A stretch of 9,017 bases of DNA from Dehalococcoidia bacterium. Lineage in GTDB: Bacteria > Chloroflexota > Dehalococcoidia > GIF9 > AB-539-J10. Location of the stretch: assembly GCA_030589825.1 (NCBI GenBank), contig JAUUZT010000023.1, forward strand, positions 1 to 9,017. Direction: 5' to 3'. The translations under genes were made by a program, and so were the position numbers. Under the pieces are notes generated by a model that saw only the letters and a list, made by a program, of their open reading frames with translations, searched no databases and was not told where the DNA came from. Below are positions 1 through 5,784 of the stretch, one piece after another; positions within the stretch are counted from its first letter, which is position 1, and the number at the start of each line of letters is the position of its first letter.

Positions 1-48
1 ATTTCTTGTTAGGCAAGGCAGTTATTAATTGGGTAGGAGCAACATGTT

Positions 49-438
49 ATGAGTAATTTAACGGAAAATTTCGATAATAAGACTAATATCTCCAAGCTAA
101 GGCAGTTGGCACAGGATTTCGTCGATGAACGGGATTGGAACAAGTATCATAACCCAAAGGACCTGGCTATATCGATTGCTATAGAGGCAGCGGAATTGAT
201 GGAGATATTTCAGTGGAGGGGGCAGGAAGAAGTGGAAAAAATATCGAGTGACGAGGATAAGCTATTGCGGATAAAAGAGGAACTGGCTGACGTAATGATA
301 CTCTGCCTGAATATGGCCAATACCCTGGATATAGAGCTATCAAAGGCTATAGTGGAGAAGATAGAGAAAAATAAGGCCAAGTACCCCGCCGAATTGGTCA
401 GGGGGAATTACCGCAAGTATACAGAGCTTAAGGGATGA
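49..438 (+). CDS. MazG-like / dCTPase-type nucleotide pyrophosphohydrolase
   Basis: The 129-residue product is a single all-helical MazG-type domain, the size of small dCTP-pyrophosphatase (RS21-C6/DCTPP1-like) proteins. Such enzymes hydrolyse (d)NTPs to the monophosphate plus pyrophosphate in the cytoplasm and clean the nucleotide pool. The metal-binding signature is visible: E46-x-x-E49 in 'IEAAELMEIFQW' and E78-x-x-D81 in 'KEELADV', followed by a Lys-rich helix and 'KYP' near 111-113, all typical of the family. The ATG at 49 is preceded by TAGGAG (34-39) with a 9-nt gap. The gene stands alone on the plus strand and converges on the UroD-family gene. The family assignment is secure; preference for dCTP over other nucleotides is inference. 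No functional link to the neighbours is evident. Confidence 0.9.
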   Translation: MSNLTENFDNKTNISKLRQLAQDFVDERDWNKYHNPKDLAISIAIEAAELMEIFQWRGQEEVEKISSDEDKLLRIKEELADVMILCLNMANTLDIELSKAIVEKIEKNKAKYPAELVRGNYRKYTELKG

Positions 439-500
439 TTACAGAAGGATTCCGTTCTAACTCTATGGATGCAAAGAGAGGATGGGTATTTAGTGAAAAT

Positions 501-533
501 TACAGGCGATAGCCAACTGAGCTATCGCCTGTA
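501..533. terminator. Perfect 13-bp hairpin between convergent genes, probable terminator
   Basis: TACAGGCGATAGC (501-513) pairs perfectly with GCTATCGCCTGTA (521-533) around the 7-nt loop CAACTGA. It sits between the stop of the mazG-like gene (438) and the stop of the UroD-family gene (553, minus strand). Read on the minus strand it is followed by ATTTTC, a short U-run, so it should mainly end the corrinoid/UroD transcript. On the plus strand no U-tract follows, so termination of the mazG-like transcript would be weaker or factor-assisted. Confidence 0.7.
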
Positions 534-552
534 TTGCTATATGCCACTTATT

Positions 553-1668
553 TTAAACAGAGATGGGAAATTTACCGTGTTCATCGATTAGCTCAACAAT
601 TCTGCCTAAACGTTCTATATCTCCGTCGAAAGGAAGGTTATCTCCCATTCCAATTATGAAGTTGTAGCCAGGTGCAATCTCTTTAAACATGTCAATAATA
701 TACTGGTCAAACTGCTCGTCGCTGTATGTGGGTTCAAATAAGATAGAAGGAATTCCGCCCCAGATTACTCCTTTCTCTCCTACTGCCTCTCTGAGTTCTT
801 TGTTAGTGACCGAAGTCATAGGGATAGGAGTCCATGCTTCCCATATATCTATGCCAGTATCCTTAAAAAAGGGTAGTAACCGTCTATTCTCTCCATCTGC
901 GTGAGCCATGGCCAATTTGCCATGAGAATGAAGGAATTCACTTATTTCCTGGAACCAAGGGATAAAGAACTTCTTGAAAACAGGGGTGTGTACATCATCA
1001 CTCCAATTGCTGCCAATATAGTATATTTCCAGGTCGGATTCTATCGCCACCTTATGTTGCCGCCTTACCATGTCCTTCATAACCTCGAACAGGCTTTCAA
1101 CTTTTGTGGGATGGTCGGCTAGTTCATAGAAAAACTTGTCAAAACCCATCAGGTCCCGCATGATGCGCTGTGCAGGAGAAGCTCGTCCTGCTCCTGTCAT
1201 CATGATACCATCCTCTCCCACTGCACTCCGTGCCTTGTCAAAGCCAGGGTCGAGTACTGGGGTAGTATGTTGCAGGATGTACTCTATTATGGGATAGTCC
1301 TTTTCGCTCTTGAACATTTTTTCGGTATCGTAGCCAATCCAGGGGCCCTCTGCAGTGGTGAAAAGTGTCCTCCTTGATACTGAGCCGATAGGAGTAATAT
1401 ATTCAGTCTCAACGTATGGTGGATTATTCTTTTCTATTACCTCCAGGCCTTCATACTTGTCCTTCACCACTGTATGAAAGCGTGACTGAGCACCAGCTCC
1501 CTGGTCACGGATTATGGCTGTTTGCTCCCAGCCCTTATATTTCTCAGGCAGGGTGTCATGAGCTTTGTTGTAGTTGTACCATAGGTCAATTCGTGCGCCA
1601 AAAGGCAGTTTGTCTAGTTTCTCACCATGCGCCGCTGCTAGGAGTAGTTGTCTCTGTGTTAGGGACAT
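553..1668 (-). CDS. UroD-family methyltransferase-like protein (corrinoid partner)
   Basis: The 371-residue product belongs to the uroporphyrinogen decarboxylase superfamily, the TIM-barrel family that includes MtaA/MtbA/CmuA methylcobamide methyltransferases as well as haem-pathway HemE. Pairing with a corrinoid protein, through a TAATG overlap (shared base 1668), points to corrinoid methyl transfer rather than haem synthesis. Visible marks are 'HADG' at 256-259, 'EAWTPIPM' at 277-284, 'WGGIPS' near 303-308 and 'GMGDNLPFDGDIER' at 340-353, which form the C-terminal face of the barrel. The HxC...C zinc site of MtaA/CmuA is not present: the second position is D258, and E277 lies where this subfamily has a conserved acid. 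Whether it demethylates a substrate or transfers the methyl group onward is unknown. Translation is probably coupled to the upstream gene; a GAAGGA element near 1680-1686 may help. The superfamily is sure; the reaction is not. Confidence 0.85.
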   Translation of the reverse strand: MSLTQRQLLLAAAHGEKLDKLPFGARIDLWYNYNKAHDTLPEKYKGWEQTAIIRDQGAGAQSRFHTVVKDKYEGLEVIEKNNPPYVETEYITPIGSVSRRTLFTTAEGPWIGYDTEKMFKSEKDYPIIEYILQHTTPVLDPGFDKARSAVGEDGIMMTGAGRASPAQRIMRDLMGFDKFFYELADHPTKVESLFEVMKDMVRRQHKVAIESDLEIYYIGSNWSDDVHTPVFKKFFIPWFQEISEFLHSHGKLAMAHADGENRRLLPFFKDTGIDIWEAWTPIPMTSVTNKELREAVGEKGVIWGGIPSILFEPTYSDEQFDQYIIDMFKEIAPGYNFIIGMGDNLPFDGDIERLGRIVELIDEHGKFPISV

Positions 1669-2315
1669 TAGCCTGCTTCCTTCGCTGTCAATAGCTCTTT
1701 GCAGACCCTCGCTGCCTCACCTCCATCGTGGGCATAAGCATCCGCTCCGATATGAACCGCATAATCTTTTGTTACCGGAGCCCCTCCTACTATTACTTTA
1801 ACCTTTGACCGTATACCAGCAGTCTCCAGTGCTTTTATTACGGAGCCTATAGAGGGCATGGTTGTGGTAAGCATTGCGCAAAGACCCAGGATGTCAGCAT
1901 TGTTCTCTTTTACAGCTTCGATAAACTTTTCATCAGTAATATCCTCACCAAGATCGATTACCTCAAAGCCCACTCCTCTCACGAATGTAGCTACGATATT
2001 TTTACCTATGTCATGAATGTCTCCCTTAACAGTACCAATAACTACCTTCCCCAGCGTTGGCATCCCTGAAGAGTCAAGTAGCGGCTTCAGTATTGCCAGG
2101 GCGTTGTTCATCGCTCTTGCTGCCAATAGCATGTCCGGAAGAAAAAACTCTCCGCTTGAAAATTTCTCTCCTACTGTGTTCATTGACGGTTGTAGTATCT
2201 GCGAGATAATGTCTTGGGGCTTGGTTCCCGAATTAAGCATAGCGGTGGCTAATTCTGCTGTTTGGTCCCCTTTGCCTTCAATTACTGCCTGTGATAATAG
2301 AGAATGATCTGACAT
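1668..2315 (-). CDS. Methyltransferase cognate corrinoid protein (B12-binding)
   Basis: The 215-residue protein has the two-part build of MtaC/MtbC/MttC-type corrinoid proteins: an N-terminal four-helix cap (about 1-85, with 'GEKFSSGEFFLPDMLLAARAMN') and a Rossmann-like cobalamin domain (about 88-210). The lower axial ligand motif DxHxxG is intact (D99, H101, G104, in 'GDIHDIGKN'). 'VGGAP' at 176-180 is the usual GG motif contacting the nucleotide tail. The serine of the SxL motif is replaced by C146 ('GLCAMLTTT'). It carries a methyl group on cobalt between methyltransferases in the cytoplasm. A strong Shine-Dalgarno (AAAGGAGG, 2325-2332) precedes the ATG at 2315. The downstream UroD-family gene overlaps its stop by one base, so both are one expression unit. 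No substrate methyltransferase or reductive activase is adjacent. Confidence 0.93.
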   Translation of the reverse strand: MSDHSLLSQAVIEGKGDQTAELATAMLNSGTKPQDIISQILQPSMNTVGEKFSSGEFFLPDMLLAARAMNNALAILKPLLDSSGMPTLGKVVIGTVKGDIHDIGKNIVATFVRGVGFEVIDLGEDITDEKFIEAVKENNADILGLCAMLTTTMPSIGSVIKALETAGIRSKVKVIVGGAPVTKDYAVHIGADAYAHDGGEAARVCKELLTAKEAG

Positions 2316-2368
2316 CTGTATATTCCTCCTTTAACTTAAACCCTGTTTATTTTCGGTTATCAGTAACC

Positions 2369-2398
2369 AGTATAAGCTTACTTATTCGGGCTTGATAA
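2369..2398 (-). promoter_or_regulatory. Candidate promoter of the corrinoid/UroD unit
   Basis: On the minus strand TTATCA (2398-2393) and TATACT (2374-2369) are separated by 18 nt, resembling sigma-70 -35 and -10 boxes (4/6 and 5/6 matches). The -35 lies inside the last codons of the lipoprotein gene. Transcription would start near 2362, about 30 nt upstream of the Shine-Dalgarno of the corrinoid gene. This was found by eye in AT-rich sequence. Confidence 0.35.
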
Positions 2399-2780
2399 TC
2401 AATTCCCAGTTGTTAATATGATACGGATATATTTCAATGAAATATTCACCTGGCCCGAAATGTATTTCCTGCGAGCCGCTTGTTTCCGTCGTTGGCTTGA
2501 TTTCTGCAACATAATACTGTATCTGCCGGTTAAGATAGATAAAGACGTTGAAGATTGCTATATCAGGGGTGTCAGATGTGTAGGACCAGTCGATTACCCA
2601 TTGTCTATTGGGAATCTGGAATGGGTCGGATTTGGCTTCCCCTTCTCCAGATATGATAATTGGCTCGAAATGCTGCGTATCCCCTAACGACGGATTGTAA
2701 TTTCGTTCACAGCCGGCAGGTAAAAGCAGGACTAGAATACTTATCAGGCTAATTAATATAATTATAGTTTGTTTTTTCAC
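2382..2780 (-). CDS. Small secreted lipoprotein of unknown function
   Basis: The 132-residue product starts with a textbook export signal: 'MKK', a hydrophobic stretch at about 5-20 and a lipobox-like 'LPAGC' with C24 as the predicted lipidated residue. The -3 position is Pro rather than the usual Leu, which is atypical. The mature part (25-132) is polar and looks beta-rich, with 'GEGEAKSDPF', 'WVIDWSY' and a closing 'FGPGEYFIEIYPYHINNWELIIKP'. I recall similar cores in short secreted proteins of Dehalococcoidia, which suggests a small beta-sandwich outside the membrane, but no function is known to me. The start is a GTG at 2780, supported by the signal peptide; no clear Shine-Dalgarno precedes it and the predicted leader is only about 12 nt. 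It is monocistronic, diverging from the SDR gene and sitting just upstream of the corrinoid unit. Confidence 0.8.
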   Translation of the reverse strand: MKKQTIIILISLISILVLLLPAGCERNYNPSLGDTQHFEPIIISGEGEAKSDPFQIPNRQWVIDWSYTSDTPDIAIFNVFIYLNRQIQYYVAEIKPTTETSGSQEIHFGPGEYFIEIYPYHINNWELIIKPE

Positions 2781-2799
2781 TGGAACTATTTAAAATATG

Positions 2800-2829
2800 A
2801 TTATAAGGTATATTATCCTTTTATCACAA
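2800..2829 (-). promoter_or_regulatory. Candidate promoter of the lipoprotein gene
   Basis: On the minus strand TTGTGA (2829-2824) and a consensus TATAAT (2805-2800) are spaced by 18 nt. The predicted start near 2793 would give a leader of about 12 nt in front of the GTG at 2780, matching the lack of a ribosome binding site. The -35 is only 4 nt from that of the divergent SDR promoter. Confidence 0.5.
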
Positions 2830-2833
2830 ATAA

Positions 2834-2862
2834 TTGACAAAACAAAGGTACGAATATAGGCT
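2834..2862 (+). promoter_or_regulatory. Candidate promoter of the SDR gene
   Basis: A consensus -35 TTGACA lies at 2834-2839. The -10 is less clear: TATAGG at 2855-2860 (15-nt spacer) or TAGGCT at 2857-2862 (17-nt spacer). Either places the transcript start about 40 nt before the chosen ATG at 2910, which itself argues against the earlier in-frame TTG at 2877. Confidence 0.45.
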
Positions 2863-2909
2863 TACAGGCAACGTGCTTGAGAAAATCCAGAGAAGGAATT
2901 TTAACACAG

Positions 2910-3650
2910 ATGAAACAGACTGCACTTATTACCGGGTCGGAAGGTATAATTGGCGCCATATTAAAAAGAGCACTTGCTTCCAAATATAATATTCTTGGTC
3001 TTGGCAGACGGAAACTGGATATAGATAATTATTTCCAGGCTGACATAGCTGACTTGAAAAATCTGGAAAGTGTTTTCAATCGTATGGGGAAGATAGAGGT
3101 GTTAATTCACCTGGCGGGGAATCCGCATGATGATGCGCCGTGGGAGTCGATACTGAAAAACAATATCATCGGGCTGAGAAATATTTATGAGATGGCGAAG
3201 AGGTTTTCAATTCCCAGGGTTGTTTTTGCCAGTTCCAATCATGCAACAGGGTGCTACGAGGGCACCCCTCCAGCACTTCATAATCAGGACCATCCTAATA
3301 TGATAACTGTAAAAGATGCCATAAGGCCGGATGGAGATTATGGTTCCGCTAAGGTATATGGGGAGGCAGTAGCCAGGCAGTTCTATGATTTATATGATAT
3401 TGAGTCAATATGTCTCAGGATAGGAACGGTCAGAGAGCATGATGACCCTACCAGGGAAGAGCGTCATATGAAAACATGGCTAAGTCACCGCGATTTAATC
3501 CAGTTGGTCCAAAAAGCGATAGAAGCAGATGTCAAATTTGGCATATATTATGGGGTATCTAACAACACCGGCAGGTTTTGGGATATCTCTAATGCAGAGA
3601 GGGAACTTGGTTATATTCCTCAGGATAATGCGGCTGAGTTACGCCGATAG
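2910..3650 (+). CDS. NAD(P)-dependent SDR oxidoreductase, uronate-dehydrogenase-like
   Basis: The 246-residue product is an extended-type short-chain dehydrogenase. It has the nucleotide-binding loop 'TGSEGIIG' (8-15), an acidic residue in 'ADIAD' (44-48), 'HLAG' (67-70), 'ASSNHATG' (107-114) and the catalytic Y144-x-x-x-K148 in 'YGSAK'. The 'SSNH' segment, 'RIGTVRE', 'MKTWLSHRDL' (187-196) and 'YGVSNN' (214-219) closely follow the pattern of uronate dehydrogenase (Udh), which oxidises galacturonate or glucuronate to the aldarolactone with NAD+. Udh-like sugar-acid chemistry is therefore the best guess, but relatives act on other sugars and no lactonase or aldarate gene is nearby. I chose ATG 2910 because AAGGAA (2893-2898) precedes it and the glycine-rich loop then falls at residue 8; an in-frame TTG at 2877 would add 11 residues without support. 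It appears monocistronic. Confidence 0.85.
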   Translation: MKQTALITGSEGIIGAILKRALASKYNILGLGRRKLDIDNYFQADIADLKNLESVFNRMGKIEVLIHLAGNPHDDAPWESILKNNIIGLRNIYEMAKRFSIPRVVFASSNHATGCYEGTPPALHNQDHPNMITVKDAIRPDGDYGSAKVYGEAVARQFYDLYDIESICLRIGTVREHDDPTREERHMKTWLSHRDLIQLVQKAIEADVKFGIYYGVSNNTGRFWDISNAERELGYIPQDNAAELRR

Positions 3651-3652
3651 CC

Positions 3653-3670
3653 TGCCTTAATCAGAAGGCA
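3653..3670 (+). terminator. Weak hairpin just after the SDR gene
   Basis: TGCCTT (3653-3658) and AAGGCA (3665-3670) form a 6-bp stem with a 6-nt loop, starting 3 nt after the SDR stop codon. Only a mixed TTAGTTACTT follows, so this is a poor intrinsic terminator at best. Confidence 0.3.
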
Positions 3671-3679
3671 TTAGTTACT

Positions 3680-3692
3680 TGCCAAGTTGGCA
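3680..3692. repeat. 13-bp palindrome, possible operator
   Basis: TGCCAA-G-TTGGCA is a perfect inverted repeat with 6-bp arms around one central base, too tight for an RNA hairpin loop but typical of a dimeric repressor site. It lies 32 nt upstream of the predicted -35 of the OYE gene. No regulator gene is in the window to pair it with. Confidence 0.35.
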
Positions 3693-3723
3693 TTCGACAG
3701 TTTAACTTACCTGCCGGGTAAAA

Positions 3724-3751
3724 TTTACTGCATGCCTGGTTGCAGTATAAT
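3724..3751 (+). promoter_or_regulatory. Probable promoter of the OYE-family gene
   Basis: TTTACT (3724-3729) and a consensus TATAAT (3746-3751) are spaced by 16 nt, giving a transcript start near 3758 and a leader of about 33 nt before the ATG at 3791. Because the -10 lies downstream of the in-frame ATG at 3740, that earlier ATG cannot be the start on this transcript. Confidence 0.6.
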
Positions 3752-3763
3752 CTGGTATTATAC
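3745..3763. repeat. Inverted repeat spanning the OYE -10 box, possible operator
   Basis: GTATAAT (3745-3751) is repeated in inverse as ATTATAC (3757-3763) around the 5-nt spacer CTGGT. It covers the -10 hexamer and the predicted transcript start, the usual place for a repressor operator. AT-rich -10 sequence can form such symmetry by chance. Confidence 0.4.
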
Positions 3764-3790
3764 GAGATTCTAACATTTGGAGGACTGACA

Positions 3791-4900
3791 ATGAAGGGAC
3801 TTTATGACAGGACTAATATCGGTAACCTGGTACTGAAAAATCGCTTTGTGCGTTCAGCTACGTGGAATGGAATGGCAGACAGGGAAGGGTTCTCTACTAA
3901 AGAGATAGATGCTTTACTGCTAGAGCTTGTTCGTGGAGGTGTGGGGTTGATTATCACAGGTCATGCATATATCAATCGTGATGGACAAGCAGGGCCGGGA
4001 CAACTGAGTGTGAGTAACGATCGTTATGTTGATGGGCTTTCCCGTATGACTGAGGCTATTCATAGTGCAGAAGGCAAAATAATTTTACAACTGGCACACG
4101 CTGGCTGTCACGCCAGTGCTGCGCTGACAGGGCAGGAACCTTTAGGGCCATCGGTGATGGAGAACGAGAAGGGCCCTTTCTGCCGGGCGATGACTATAGA
4201 GGATATCAATCGTGTTGTTGCAGAGTTCGGGCATGCAGCCATTCGGGCCAGGGAAGCAGGTTTTGATGGAGTTCAACTACATGCGGCCCATGGTTATCTG
4301 ATGAGTCAATTCCTCTCTCCTTTTTATAACAAGAGAGAGGATGATTATGGGGGAGTAGTTGAGAACAGAGCACGAATTGTCCTCGAGGCGATGCAGAAAA
4401 TTAAGGCGGAGGCAGGTGATGATTATCCGATAATGATAAAGATGAATTCAGAGGATTTTGTCGATGGTGGTTTCAGTATTGATGAAATGTTAAATATCTC
4501 TGCAATGCTCGAAGAGGCAGGGATTGCGGCCATAGAACTCAGTGGAGGGACAAGGTATTCGGGCAAAAATAGCCCAGTTAGGGGGGGGCAGATTAATAAC
4601 GAAGAAGAAGAGGTATATTATCGCCAGGGGGCACAGCGCTACAAGCAGCAAATCGCAGTTCCTCTGATGCTGGTGGGTGGTATCCGTTCTTATTCAGTAG
4701 CCGAGAAATTAATAATTGAGGATGTAGCCGATTACATCTCGTTGTCTCGTCCTCTTATCAGGGAGCCAGGATTGGTTAATCGCTGGCAGGCAGGGGACAT
4801 GCGTAAGGCTACCTGTATTTCCTGTAATTTGTGTATGAAGGCAGCAAGGGAAGAGCAGAGACTGTATTGCGTTACAGAAACTAAGTCACCCAGCAAGTAA
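3791..4900 (+). CDS. Old-yellow-enzyme family NADH:flavin oxidoreductase
   Basis: The 369-residue product is a full FMN-binding TIM barrel of the OYE/enoate-reductase family, which reduces activated C=C bonds with NAD(P)H. Visible marks are 'NRFVRSATWNGMA' (17-29), Q100 in 'LQLAHAG', the substrate-anchoring pair H164/H167 in 'HAAHGYLMSQFLSP', 'DDYGG' (184-188), 'ELSGGT' (249-254) and the phosphate-binding 'LVGGIRS' (294-300). The Cys of YqjM-type enzymes is absent ('RSAT' instead). After the barrel comes C342-x2-C345-x2-C348-x11-C360, similar to the Fe-S ligand cluster of 2-enoate/2,4-dienoyl-CoA reductases, yet the protein ends nine residues later with no second flavin domain. The start at 3791 has TTGGAGG (3777-3783) seven nt upstream; the in-frame ATG at 3740 has none and lies before the -10 box. 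It is monocistronic and converges on the methyltransferase gene. The substrate is unknown. Confidence 0.9.
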   Translation: MKGLYDRTNIGNLVLKNRFVRSATWNGMADREGFSTKEIDALLLELVRGGVGLIITGHAYINRDGQAGPGQLSVSNDRYVDGLSRMTEAIHSAEGKIILQLAHAGCHASAALTGQEPLGPSVMENEKGPFCRAMTIEDINRVVAEFGHAAIRAREAGFDGVQLHAAHGYLMSQFLSPFYNKREDDYGGVVENRARIVLEAMQKIKAEAGDDYPIMIKMNSEDFVDGGFSIDEMLNISAMLEEAGIAAIELSGGTRYSGKNSPVRGGQINNEEEEVYYRQGAQRYKQQIAVPLMLVGGIRSYSVAEKLIIEDVADYISLSRPLIREPGLVNRWQAGDMRKATCISCNLCMKAAREEQRLYCVTETKSPSK

Positions 4901-5005
4901 GAGTAGAGTAGACTTAACTTAAACGTAATAATAAAGACTGGTCGTGAATACAAATGTCCTGTGCGCTGTCTTGAAATCTACATTCGTCGTTATCAAGGAG
5001 AGGAC

Positions 5006-5019
5006 AACTCTGTTGAGTT
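5006..5019. terminator. Weak hairpin between convergent OYE and methyltransferase genes
   Basis: AACTC (5006-5010) and GAGTT (5015-5019) form a 5-bp stem with loop TGTT in the 126-nt gap between the two convergent stops. On the plus strand a T-rich AGTTTCTTT follows, so it could end OYE transcripts. The stem is short, and nothing else notable is seen in 4901-5026. Confidence 0.3.
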
Positions 5020-5026
5020 AGTTTCT

Positions 5027-5782
5027 TTAAAGAAGCTGACCGGATTTCTTTGCTACCAGTAGAAGATGGGAAGAGCCTAATTCAAATGGTTCTTTGTTCA
5101 GTGACCCGTACAGGGCAGTAGTGGATAGGCCGACTTGCTCCAGCAGACGCCTGATTTCCGCTACTGTATATATAAGGTGCCAGGAAGAGCGGGTGTCAAA
5201 CTTCCCATCCTGAATAAATAGATATTCTGTCTGTAGGCAACTTTTTTCGCTATCATAATGATGCTCCATGAGCAGATATACATCGTCTGCCTGTTCCCAG
5301 TCGTGTTCTTCCAGGTTGAACAGTATTGATTCGGCGACCATGCTGGTATCCAGGACGAAATAGCCTCCGGGCTTAATTGCACGTGAAAGGGCTGCCAGGA
5401 AAGCAGCAGTATCTTCATGTCTAAGGTATCCGAAGCTATTTCCAAAACAGAAAGCACCATCAAAGATTCCTTCCCAGGAGATGCGCTGCATATCACCTGT
5501 TACCCATTCCACAGACAGGGAAGTATTCTCAGTTTGTTTCCGTGCCTCCCTGATGAAATCCGTAGATTGGTCTATGCCTACTATACTGTAGCCTCTGGAG
5601 GCCAACTCTAGCGAATGACGTCCGTTGCCACATGGTATATCGAGTAAATGTGGTTTTTTACTCAGGGGGAAAATGTCTGCCAAGAAATCTGCTTCTTGCC
5701 GTGTCTGTTCCGGCGGATTGAGTTTACGCCAGTAATCTAAAACAACGCCATAGAAGAAATGTTGATACCATTTTGACTTCAT
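5027..5782 (-). CDS. Class I SAM-dependent methyltransferase, substrate unknown
   Basis: The 251-residue product is a Rossmann-fold methyltransferase. Motif I is 'LLDIPCGNGRHSLELASRG' (46-64) with D48 and the glycine loop; motif II ends in 'VGIDQS' (68-73) with D71 as the expected ribose-binding acid; 'VTGDMQRI' (94-101) should contact the adenine; and 'FDGAFCFGNSFGYL' (107-120) and 'LSRAIKPGGYFVLD' (132-145) are motifs IV and V. This build is common to small-molecule methyltransferases of the Methyltransf_11/25 type, but nothing here fixes the acceptor. It is the last gene of the minus-strand run: its ATG is 2 nt after the TAG of the MBL-fold gene and has no good Shine-Dalgarno, so translation is probably coupled to that gene. 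The length is normal and both ends look intact. Confidence 0.88.
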   Translation of the reverse strand: MKSKWYQHFFYGVVLDYWRKLNPPEQTRQEADFLADIFPLSKKPHLLDIPCGNGRHSLELASRGYSIVGIDQSTDFIREARKQTENTSLSVEWVTGDMQRISWEGIFDGAFCFGNSFGYLRHEDTAAFLAALSRAIKPGGYFVLDTSMVAESILFNLEEHDWEQADDVYLLMEHHYDSEKSCLQTEYLFIQDGKFDTRSSWHLIYTVAEIRRLLEQVGLSTTALYGSLNKEPFELGSSHLLLVAKKSGQLL

Positions 5783-5784
5783 TT

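Noticed and set aside
44..52. ATG-TTA-TGA mini-ORF overlapping the mazG-like start.
   Set aside because: Two codons only, too close to the Shine-Dalgarno; probably chance.
3..56. Open frame at the window edge that could be the 3' end of an upstream plus-strand gene ending at TAA 54-56; a second frame ends at TAA 26-28.
   Set aside because: Eighteen codons or fewer with no recognisable protein signal; cannot be told apart from chance.
689..1122. Two plus-strand ORFs inside the UroD-family gene.
   Set aside because: Low-complexity translations without family features, fully covered by a well-supported gene on the other strand.
2355..2368. GGTTA-TCAG-TAACC hairpin after the lipoprotein gene.
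   Set aside because: Five-bp stem without a U-tract on the minus strand; not convincing as a terminator.
2316..2381. Possible cobalamin riboswitch in front of the corrinoid gene.
   Set aside because: Only 66 nt of intergenic space and no B12-box-like sequence seen; a cobalamin riboswitch needs far more sequence.
2877..2909. TTG 2877 as start of the SDR protein.
   Set aside because: No ribosome binding site and the extra residues precede the normal N-terminal Rossmann strand.
3740..3790. N-terminal extension of the OYE protein from ATG 3740.
   Set aside because: No Shine-Dalgarno, overlaps the predicted -10 box, and the added residues are outside the family's usual start.
5161..5496. Minus-strand ORF overlapping the methyltransferase gene in another frame.
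   Set aside because: The overlapping frame carries all methyltransferase motifs; this one has none and no ribosome binding site was found for it.
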